Positions 43,382-49,966 of a stretch of DNA of 49,966 bases are shown piece after piece. Source of the DNA: Pelagicoccus sp. SDUM812002 (lineage in GTDB: Bacteria > Verrucomicrobiota > Verrucomicrobiia > Opitutales > Opitutaceae); contig NZ_JARXHX010000026.1 in the NCBI RefSeq assembly GCF_031127835.1, positions 1 through 49,966 on the forward strand, in the 5' to 3' direction. The notes beneath the pieces were generated by a model. It saw only the letters and a program-made list of their open reading frames with translations. It did no database searches and was not told the DNA's origin. Made by a program: the position numbers and the translations under genes. How positions within the stretch are numbered: position 1 is the first letter of the stretch; every line of letters starts with the position of its first letter.

Positions 43382-46300
43382 TTACCGTAAAGAAACGAGA
43401 AGGTCCTTAGCGTCGATACTGTCGCCGACTTCGACGGTGATGCGATCTACGATGCCGCTCGTCTGCGCATAGACGGTGGTTTGCATCTTCATCGCTTCGA
43501 TAGTGAGAAGTTTGTCTCCGGGCTTTACCTTGGCTCCAACGTTAGTGGAGATGCTACAGACCATCCCAGGGATAGGAGCTCCAACTTGTTTGTCGTCGCC
43601 CGCGGCGGCCTTCTCCTTTGGTTTGGCTGTTGATTGTATAGATTTATCCAATACGGATATGTCGCGGGCGCGACCATTCAGTTCGAAAGTTATGTGGCGG
43701 TATCCTTCGTCGTTGGCGTCGCCGACGTTGATCAGCTTGATGTAAAGGACTTTTCCCTTTTCGATTTCGACCTCTATTTCTTCGTTGGGCTTGAGTCCGT
43801 AGAAGTAAGCTGGTGTCGGCAAAACGGATACGTCGCCGTAGCTCTTCTCGAAGTCGCAGAATTGGGCGAAAACGTCTGGGTACATCAGATGCCGGAAGAG
43901 ATCGTCCTCGGTCGCGGGCCGGCCCAGCTTTTTGCTAAGGACAGTTTGTTCTTCCTTGAGGTCAATTTTCTTGGCGTAGCTGCCGGGTCGACCTGCGCGA
44001 GGTTTGACGTCGCCAAGCACGACCCTTTGCACCGCTTTGGGCCAGCCGCCTTTGGGCTGTCCGAGACCACCAGAGAGCATGTCGACGATGGAGGCGGGAA
44101 AACTGGAACCTGGCTCGAGGTTGACCACGTCGGAAACCTTTATGCCGCGGGTCACTAGAAAGATGGCGAGGTCGCCCACGCACTTGCTGGAGGGCGTCAC
44201 CTTGACGATGTCACCGAGGAGTTGGTTGACTTCCTCGTAGGCGTGCACGACCTCGGGCCAACGTCGGCCGAGGCCGAGAGAGAAGGCTTGTTCGCGGAGA
44301 TTCGTGTATTGTCCTCCGGGCATCTCGTGTTCGTAGACTTCTGCGGATCCGAACTTCGGGCCGGTGTCGAAGGGCTCGTAATATTGCCGAACAGCCTCCC
44401 AGTAGAGGGAGAGCTCGTTGAGCGCTCGCTGGTCGAGCTGCGTGTCACGTGGATGACCGTCGAGTGCTGCGACGATTGAGTTGAGATTTGGCTGGGAGGT
44501 CAGTCCCGACATGGACGAAATGGCAAGGTCCACCACGTCGACCCCTGCCTCGGCTGCCTTGATAACGGAAGCGGAGGCGATACCAGAGGAGTCGTGGGTG
44601 TGGAAGTGGATTGGGATTCCGATTTCTTGCTTGAGAGCTTTGACAAGCTTGGGGATTGCGAAAGGCTTGCAGAGCCCTGCCATATCCTTGATGGCCAACA
44701 CGTGGGCTCCCATCTTCTCTAGTTCTTTTGCCAGATCGACGTAGTACTTGAGTGAATACTTGTCTCGCTTTGGGTCATCGATGTCGCCGGTGTAGCAAAT
44801 GGTTCCTTCGCAGAGGGCGTGAGTTTTGCGGACGGCTTGCATGGCGACCTTCAGGTTTGGAAGGTAGTTGAGGGAGTCGAATACACGGAAGAGATCCATG
44901 CCTGCCTCAGCAGCGTGCTTAACGAAAGAACTTACGACGTTGTCGGGATAGTTTGAATACCCGACCGCGTTAGCTCCCCGCAGCAGCATTTGGAAAAGAA
45001 TGTTGGGCGTTTTTTCGCGGAAAGCTCGCAGTCGCTCGTAAGGACACTCTTTGAGGAAGCGCATGGAGGTGTCGTAGGTAGCGCCTCCCCACATCTCCAA
45101 AGAGAACAGGTTGGAGAGGTTTTGCGAAACCGAGTCGGCGCAGTTCAGCATATCGACCGTGCGCATACGAGCTGCGAAGAGTGACTGGTGCGCGTCGCGG
45201 AAAGTGGTATCCGTCACCATGAGACGCTTTTGCTTTAGCAACCACTGGGAAAAACCGTCGGCTCCCAACTTTAGTAGTTGGTCTCGAGTGCCTTGAGGTT
45301 TCGGTTTGTTCGGATCGTAGCTAGGGCGCAGCAGCGGAAGCTGCATGCCAGGAACGGAGCGACCTTTTACCTGGTCGTTTCCATTTACGATGGTGTCGCC
45401 AAGGTAATTGAGCAATTTGCTAGCTCGGTCCTTGCGAGGCTTGAATTCGAAAAGTTCCGGCGATGTGTCGATCATCGTAGTAGTTGCCTTGCCGGACTTG
45501 AATTGCTCGTGAAGGATTACGTTTTCGATGAAAGGGATGTTTGTCTTCACTCCGCGGATACGGAATTCCCGAAGGGCACGATCCATGCGAGCGATAGCGT
45601 TCTCGAAAGTTGAAGCGAAGGCTGTTACCTTCACCAAGAGGGAATCGAAGAAGGGCGTGATAATGGCTCCGGTGTCACCCATGGCACCATCGAGGCGAAC
45701 GCCGAATCCGGCAGCGGAGCGATAGCTAACGATGCGCCCGTAGTCAGGGGTAAATCCGTTTGCAGGATCCTCGGTGGTGATGCGGCTTTGGATAGCGTAG
45801 CCATGGCACTGGATCTGGTCCTGTTGCGGTATGTGGATCTCGGGGCCGTGAATTTTTTTGCCTTGGGAGACGAGGATTTGGGAGCGAACGATGTCGACGC
45901 TGGTTACGATTTCAGTGACCGTATGCTCAACTTGAATACGTGGATTCATCTCGATGAAGAACCAATCGTCGGTATCGCAGTCGTAAAGATACTCCACGGT
46001 TCCGGCGTTTTGATAGCCTATTTCTGTGGCGAGGCGCACGGCTGCGTCGCACAGGGCTTGGCGCATCTCTGGATCGAGACCGATAGAAGGCGCTATCTCC
46101 ACAACTTTCTGGTGGCGGCGTTGCACGGAGCAGTCGCGCTCGAACAGATGGACAACGTTGCCGTGACGGTCGCCGAGCACCTGCACTTCGATGTGCTTGG
46201 CTCGTTCGATGTAGCGCTCGAGGAAGACGGCGTTGTTGCCGAAGGCGATGTGGGCTTCGTTTTGGGCTTCCTCGAGAAGAGGCATTAGGTCCTTCTCTTT

Positions 46301-46816
46301 CTTAACGACGCGCATGCCGCGACCGCCACCGCCGAAGGCAGCTTTGATGATGAGCGGGAAGCCGATTTTTTTGGCGAGGCGAGCGGCCTGCCTGGGATTG
46401 GATATTGCGTCTTGGGTGCCTGGCAGGGTGGGAACATTGGCGGCTTCGGCAGCGGCGCGCGCGGCGACCTTGTCTCCCATCTTGTCGATGAGCTCGGCGT
46501 CGGGACCGATGAAGACGATACCAGCGTCGCGGCAAGCGCGGGCGAAGGTGGGGTTTTCAGAGAGAAATCCGTAGCCGGGGTGGATGGCGTCAACGTTAGC
46601 TTCCTTGGCGACTTTGATGATGGATTCGATGTCGAGGTAGGCAGCTACGGGGCCTTTCCCTTCGCCTACGAGGTACGCTTCGTCGGCCTTGAAGCGGTGG
46701 ACGCCAAATCGGTCGTCGTGGGAGTAGATGGCTACGGTGCGTAGTCCGAGTTCGGTGGCTGAGCGGAAGATGCGCACGGCGATCTCGCTACGATTTGCGA
46801 CTAGAATTTTTTTCAC
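43382..46816 (-). CDS. pyc: Pyruvate carboxylase
   Basis: A 1144-residue single-chain enzyme that carboxylates pyruvate to oxaloacetate with ATP and biotin, replenishing the TCA cycle. Order: biotin carboxylase domain from residue 1 (KKILVANRSEIAVRIFR; GGGGRGMRVV ATP-grasp loop; EMNPRIQVEHTVTE), carboxyltransferase domain from about 530 (DTTFRDAHQSLFAARMRT; metal site HFHTHDSSGIA), the PYC/OADA region to about 1000, and a C-terminal biotinyl domain with EAMKMQT, where Lys1110 would be biotinylated. Length matches the full family (about 1150). Monocistronic; upstream region lies at 46817-47067. Confidence 0.97.
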   Translation of the reverse strand: MKKILVANRSEIAVRIFRSATELGLRTVAIYSHDDRFGVHRFKADEAYLVGEGKGPVAAYLDIESIIKVAKEANVDAIHPGYGFLSENPTFARACRDAGIVFIGPDAELIDKMGDKVAARAAAEAANVPTLPGTQDAISNPRQAARLAKKIGFPLIIKAAFGGGGRGMRVVKKEKDLMPLLEEAQNEAHIAFGNNAVFLERYIERAKHIEVQVLGDRHGNVVHLFERDCSVQRRHQKVVEIAPSIGLDPEMRQALCDAAVRLATEIGYQNAGTVEYLYDCDTDDWFFIEMNPRIQVEHTVTEIVTSVDIVRSQILVSQGKKIHGPEIHIPQQDQIQCHGYAIQSRITTEDPANGFTPDYGRIVSYRSAAGFGVRLDGAMGDTGAIITPFFDSLLVKVTAFASTFENAIARMDRALREFRIRGVKTNIPFIENVILHEQFKSGKATTTMIDTSPELFEFKPRKDRASKLLNYLGDTIVNGNDQVKGRSVPGMQLPLLRPSYDPNKPKPQGTRDQLLKLGADGFSQWLLKQKRLMVTDTTFRDAHQSLFAARMRTVDMLNCADSVSQNLSNLFSLEMWGGATYDTSMRFLKECPYERLRAFREKTPNILFQMLLRGANAVGYSNYPDNVVSSFVKHAAEAGMDLFRVFDSLNYLPNLKVAMQAVRKTHALCEGTICYTGDIDDPKRDKYSLKYYVDLAKELEKMGAHVLAIKDMAGLCKPFAIPKLVKALKQEIGIPIHFHTHDSSGIASASVIKAAEAGVDVVDLAISSMSGLTSQPNLNSIVAALDGHPRDTQLDQRALNELSLYWEAVRQYYEPFDTGPKFGSAEVYEHEMPGGQYTNLREQAFSLGLGRRWPEVVHAYEEVNQLLGDIVKVTPSSKCVGDLAIFLVTRGIKVSDVVNLEPGSSFPASIVDMLSGGLGQPKGGWPKAVQRVVLGDVKPRAGRPGSYAKKIDLKEEQTVLSKKLGRPATEDDLFRHLMYPDVFAQFCDFEKSYGDVSVLPTPAYFYGLKPNEEIEVEIEKGKVLYIKLINVGDANDEGYRHITFELNGRARDISVLDKSIQSTAKPKEKAAAGDDKQVGAPIPGMVCSISTNVGAKVKPGDKLLTIEAMKMQTTVYAQTSGIVDRITVEVGDSIDAKDLLVSLR

Positions 46817-47067
46817 AGGCGGAAAGTCGGGGTATTTTCCAGGCAGGGGTTAGCGATTGGCGGAATCCAATTTGATCCGGAACTTCTCATAGAAGCGTTC
46901 CTAATGCGTAGCACAACGGCAATTCATAAAAACGCGGTCCTACTGAATACTGACAGTAAAGCGAGTCGCACATGCCTGTACCAGTGGAGGGCCTCCCTTC
47001 CTCAACGATGAATGAGGAGAGCATCGCTCGAGAGCTCTATCAGGTCAGGCCGAGGGCTTTCAGAGTG
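46817..47067. other. Upstream region of pyc, before the tRNA-like remnant
   Basis: About 250 bp that should contain the pyc promoter. I see no gene or RNA that I can name. The part next to the remnant may be the original downstream flank of a tRNA gene. Confidence 0.4.
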
Positions 47068-47089
47068 TGGTGCCCAGGGGGAGTCGAAC
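47068..47089 (-). other. Probable attachment site: 3' end of a tRNA-Leu gene with CCA
   Basis: On the minus strand the sequence reads GTTCGACTCCCCCTGGGCAC followed by CA: T-loop, 3' T-stem and acceptor strand of a tRNA-Leu with CCA. The expected 5' T-stem and the rest of the tRNA are absent, so it is a fragment, as left by site-specific integration into a tRNA gene. Orientation places the inserted DNA to the right (higher coordinates) and the chromosome (pyc) to the left. Confidence 0.55.
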
Positions 47090-47192
47090 AGCAAAATCAG
47101 ATTCACTACTCTTCACAAAGTGTTTTTGTACTTGAACTTATGAAGGTTTGAAAATGTCGATAAATGCCCAAAAACGAAGCGAAAAAACTTTA

Positions 47193-47311
47193 AATTGGCA
47201 ATGAATTGGCAATAGAGAGTGAGAGTGATTCGAGCCCTCAATACCCGTTTTGCCGACCAAAACAGTTCAAAATTCTCTTTCTTAAAGGTGCGATTGGCTA
47301 TGAATTGGCAA
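47193..47311. repeat. Three copies of an AATTGGCAA repeat beside the tRNA remnant
   Basis: AATTGGCAAT at 47193-47202, GAATTGGCAAT at 47203-47213 and GAATTGGCAA at 47302-47311 are direct repeats in an AT-rich stretch 100-220 bp from the tRNA fragment. They look like integrase arm-type binding sites, but no integrase gene is visible. Confidence 0.4.
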
Positions 47312-47431
47312 AAAACAGATAGGGCTCTAAGCTCTCATCATACGGCGGGGCGAATTGAAACGGTCCCGCTATCTTTTGTTGGCACAAAATTATTCGTTGG
47401 TCAGGATTGTCTTGAATTACTGTAAGATCAA

Positions 47432-47674
47432 CTACTTGCGAGCATCGATAAAATCTTCAAATCGATCTAGCTTCCACAAGCCAGGATCCTTGGGGATTAG
47501 ATGCAGATCGAGATAATCCTCGGTTTTGTCCGCAAACCAGTCTTCGGGAGGAGTGTCCCATTTTCCGCCCGCACCGTTTTCTTGGCGAGTTCCACCAGGA
47601 TTTTCACGTATAAAGACTTCAACTACATCGTCTTCTGAAAAAAGTGCTGAGTTGTCTATTCTGTCCAAGGGCAA
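47432..47674 (-). pseudogene. C-terminal gene fragment, restriction-type protein suspected
   Basis: An open frame of about 80 residues, starting only at a TTG and with the frame open further upstream into repeat DNA. It looks like a conserved C-terminus: LDRIDNSALFSEDDVVEVFIRENPGGTR, PPEDWFADKTEDYLDLHLIP and KLDRFEDFIDARK. The pattern reminds me of the tail of DUF262/GmrSD-type restriction proteins, but I am not certain of the family. It lacks the whole N-terminal part, so it is a remnant. It sits just inside the presumed island edge. Confidence 0.45.
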
Positions 47675-47724
47675 TCCCTCGGTATGTCTCGTCGAGTTTC
47701 CTCCTCGAGTGTCAGCCTGCGGCT

Positions 47725-47797
47725 TCGGTACGATAGATGGGGGATGTCGCTACGCTCGGTACAAGTGTTGGGCGATGTCGCCCTTCGGGCTCGGTAC
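47725..47797. repeat. Short imperfect repeats sharing a CTCGGTAC core
   Basis: GATGTCGC...CTCGGTAC units occur at 47743-47762 and 47774-47797, and a related TTCGGTAC at 47725-47732. Each holds small palindromes (for example GGGCGA-TG-TCGCCC at 47770-47783 and CCCTTCGGG). They resemble extragenic palindromic repeats filling the space between two gene remnants. Confidence 0.5.
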
Positions 47798-48003
47798 GAA
47801 GGCGTGCTTCGCCGCTACTGCGACCATTGGAAGGATCCGTCTCCGTCTGGGACTACGCCGAGACATAGAGGCTTGGACGGATTGTTTTGTGTGGGTCTTT
47901 GACCTCGGTACCGGAGATGCTGACGGTCGAGACGTTCATGGATCCGTCTTCGCTTTCAGCTGTGCCGTGACATGGGGGCTACGTTTTTTGTTTGAAGCTT
48001 CCT

Positions 48004-48402
48004 CTCAGCGAAAGTGAACTGTAAGGGCTTTTTGGAAGGCAGACTTGCGCTTGTGGCCTTCTGCAAGGCGGGCCTTGTAGGTGGATTCGCTTTCTAGTGT
48101 ATCCGGGAAGTCGATGCGGGGGCGAGTTTTGCGAGGGTGTGCCAGTAGTCGGCCGCGTGGTGGTAGGCTTTGCTGCGGGCATTGTCGAGGACGTCCTCGA
48201 GCAGCTTCCGATAGAGAAGCGTTGCGACCAAGGGGTGCTCCGCTTCGAACGTGCGGGCGTATTGCGGCAGTATTTCCCAGTAGCGACCGCTGATCTTATC
48301 GATGTGGCTCTGCGCAAATGCGGCGGCGCGGTCAGTCTCGTCGATCCGTATTAGAAAGCTGAGGACGGTGTAGGTGTTGCAGTCACTCTCTAACCTAGTG
48401 GC
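48004..48402 (-). pseudogene. DUF6880-like C-terminal remnant with frameshift
   Basis: The minus strand encodes about 95 residues ending HPLVATLLYRKLLEDVLDNARSKAYHHAADYWHTLAKLAP, then the frame breaks. Restoring one base in the run of G (48118-48122 on the plus strand) continues it as RIDFPDTLESESTYKARLAE and on to KSAFQKAL, then a stop at 48004. That composite matches the C-terminal helical half of DUF6880 proteins. An in-frame stop lies just upstream of about 48402 and the N-terminal part is missing. A truncated and frameshifted remnant. Confidence 0.6.
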
Positions 48403-48427
48403 TTACCGCTGGAAAGTGGACCCTACT

Positions 48428-49213
48428 TTACTGGTCTTTTATTTCTTTGAGCGAGAGGTTTGCAGAAGTTTTTTGGGTTGTAGTTTTGCTGGTCACGTTG
48501 TCGAAGTAGCCCGGCTCCTCGGGGCCGCGGTTGAGGAAAAGTGCGTAGTGATCGTACTGCTACTCTTCTTCCAATGCGATTCCCCAGCTGCCGAGGATGA
48601 CGTCGAGGGACGTCGCCTACTGTTACCGCGGTTGCTGAGAGGCCCTCATAACGAGGGAGGGCTAGGCCGCGCGTGGCCGCGTTTTCAGTGGATGTTCCGT
48701 CGGACATCGGTCAGATACAGCAAGTGCTCTCGTGCGTCGGCGACGCCCACGATCATATCCTTGTCGCTATCGTTGTCAACGTTCGCCCAAGCTGTGACGT
48801 TTCCTCCGTCGTTGGTTTCTAAGCCGAGGGGATTGATGATTTTCGTGAAGGATTCCGATTCGTTTAGGTAGATGAGGTCCTCGAGCTTGTGACGAACGAT
48901 GTAGATATCGAGCCATCCATTTTGGTCGAAGTCCATGATGTTTGGGTGCCGCCTCGGACTCCGAAATCGTCGATGGGGTGCTCGTGCCGTGCGAACTCGT
49001 CGATGCCGACGATAGCGGTTTTATCTCAGAAGCCCGCTTGGCATTGGGGGCCAAGCGTTATTGCGAGGGTCAGGGTAGGGGTGGTTTTGAGAAGGGAAAG
49101 ACGTTGGCAAGGCAAATTGGTTGTTTCAAAGGGGATCGGAGTATAATGGCGGCTAGTACGAGAGGGAGAAGGAACTTGCAAGGCAAGCACTTCGTGGGGG
49201 TGAAACTGCGCAT
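48428..49213 (-). pseudogene. Broken FG-GAP/VCBS repeat (CRTAC1-like) gene
   Basis: From an ATG at 49213, 16 bases after the GH35-like stop, a signal-peptide-like start is followed by pieces of one protein in several frames. Recognisable parts are DEFARHEHPIDDFGVRGGTQ, DFDQNGWLDIYIVRHKLEDLIYLN, GGNVTAWANVDNDSDKDMIVG, LSATAVTVGDV, LDVILGSWG and HYALFLNRGPEEPGYFDNV, ending at TAA 48428. Lesions include at least two frameshifts (near 48935 and 48680), a probable small deletion near 48605 between GACGTC repeats, and an in-frame TAG at 48560-48562. The intact protein would be a secreted beta-propeller. Confidence 0.6.
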
Positions 49214-49229
49214 CGATTTTGTGGTGTGC

Positions 49230-49966
49230 TTATCTGTAGCGGTAGAGTTTCACTTTTTGGATACCGAATTGGCCAGGGACGAGGCGGACGTGGCGGCCTT
49301 GGTGGGTTTGGTCGCCGTTGTTCCAGAGTCGGTTTTCCCATTCGCCGTCGACGTATTCGCCGCTTTCTGCGTAGACGATGCCCGCTTCCTCGCCTGCGAC
49401 GAGAGAATCGAATGTAATGGTGATTCCGATACCGGCAAAGATAAATTCGTCCTCGCCCGTTTGGATGACCAATCCGCCCGCGGGGACGCGGGGGCCGCGA
49501 GAGACGTCGCCTGATTCATTGATCACGCCGTCTGCGAGCGAGGGCGGGGCGGCGTATTCAAACTTCACGTGCATCTCATAGCCGCCGAGGCGGATTTGCT
49601 GGGGGTTTTTCTGAGCGGCGCTGATTTGGAGGAATCCGCGCATGCTGTCTTTCCCCTGGTGCTCGAGGATTAGGGGCTCGAGCTGTGCGGCAATGTGGTA
49701 GCTGTCGGTGAGCAGGTTCTTGGCGGTTCCGGAAATGGACTCGATGCCAAAGGGGCAGAAGCCGATGGCGTCGTGCTCAGCGAAGGCGTAGAGGGCGTTG
49801 ACGGAGGCTTCGTTGCTGCGCAGGGCTTCGGGGATGAAGAGCGGGTTGCCGCTTTGGGTGTAGCGCTCGGTCCATTCCGTGAAGTTTGGAAAGTAGATGT
49901 CGGGGGCGATGAAGTCGATGGAAGGAGCTCCCGCTCTCCAGACGTCGATGAGGTGAGGAAGCGGGC
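49230..49966 (-). CDS. GH35-like beta-galactosidase with DUF5597 domain, partial
   Basis: The C-terminal about 245 residues of a larger enzyme; the gene continues past the window end with no break. LIDVWRAGAPSIDFIAPDIYFPNF and NPLFIPEALRSNE match the barrel of GH35-type beta-galactosidases, with the Glu in FIPE as the likely nucleophile. The DUF5597 tail is clear in EFIFAGIGITITF, GEYVDGEW, NGDQTHQGRHVRL and FGIQKVKLYRYR. It would release galactose from oligo- or polysaccharides. It appears intact as far as visible, unlike its downstream neighbours. Confidence 0.88.
   Translation of the reverse strand, partial: PLPHLIDVWRAGAPSIDFIAPDIYFPNFTEWTERYTQSGNPLFIPEALRSNEASVNALYAFAEHDAIGFCPFGIESISGTAKNLLTDSYHIAAQLEPLILEHQGKDSMRGFLQISAAQKNPQQIRLGGYEMHVKFEYAAPPSLADGVINESGDVSRGPRVPAGGLVIQTGEDEFIFAGIGITITFDSLVAGEEAGIVYAESGEYVDGEWENRLWNNGDQTHQGRHVRLVPGQFGIQKVKLYRYR

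Noticed and set aside
47219-47425. A 68-residue open frame near the tRNA fragment, considered as the start of an integrase
   Set aside because: No recombinase motif is visible and the frame ends without the catalytic Arg-His-Arg-Tyr residues.
1-49966. CRISPR array or complete prophage
   Set aside because: No regularly spaced direct repeats and no cas, capsid, terminase or integrase genes are visible.

Overview
The window looks like chromosomal DNA of a Verrucomicrobiota bacterium of the Opitutae/Puniceicoccales type (Pelagicoccus-like). This is inferred from gene content, not from a search: a DUF5069 protein, a zwf/OpcA-like pair, a long Bacteroidetes-type amidophosphoribosyltransferase, a large TonB receptor followed by a lamin-tail/Calx-beta secreted protein, and a DUF5597-type beta-galactosidase. 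Shine-Dalgarno sequences are weak or absent before many genes, and several genes appear to start with TTG.

Left part (1-26,600), housekeeping. A PaaX-type repressor gene (minus strand) lies between a 40-bp near-perfect palindrome at its 5' end and a half copy of the same sequence at the window edge. Then come smc with a long acidic insertion, yraN, zwf and its assembly factor OpcA, DUF5069 and dtd, triclosan-insensitive enoyl reductase fabV, a DsbD/ScsB-like reductant transporter with a periplasmic redoxin, a 3-methyladenine glycosylase, a PfkB sugar kinase, uvrA, a membrane VWA protein, an unknown protein, purF and purM, a lipoprotein, a Dabb protein, an HNH protein, Sua5/TsaC and ribosomal protein S18, ending with tRNA-Arg(CCT). 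The sua5 coding sequence contains a terminator-like hairpin in its first 25 codons.

Middle part (26,750-39,320), a nutrient-scavenging locus. A secreted unknown protein is divergent from a co-oriented run of TonB-dependent receptor, lamin-tail/Calx-beta secreted protein, secreted metallophosphoesterase with a CBM9-like tail, LacI-family regulator and secreted glycerophosphodiester phosphodiesterase. Together they suggest outer-membrane capture and periplasmic or extracellular cleavage of organic phosphodiesters under a sugar-type regulator.

Right part (39,835-47,067). A stand-alone receiver domain, a VOC protein and an SGNH hydrolase, a GPH-family sugar symporter, and a full-length pyruvate carboxylase.

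Far right (47,068-49,966), a probable degraded genomic island. It opens with a 22-base copy of what looks like the 3' end of a tRNA-Leu gene including CCA, followed by short direct repeats, a C-terminal gene scrap, short imperfect repeats, a frameshifted DUF6880 remnant and a badly broken FG-GAP/VCBS gene. An apparently intact GH35-like beta-galactosidase gene runs off the window end.
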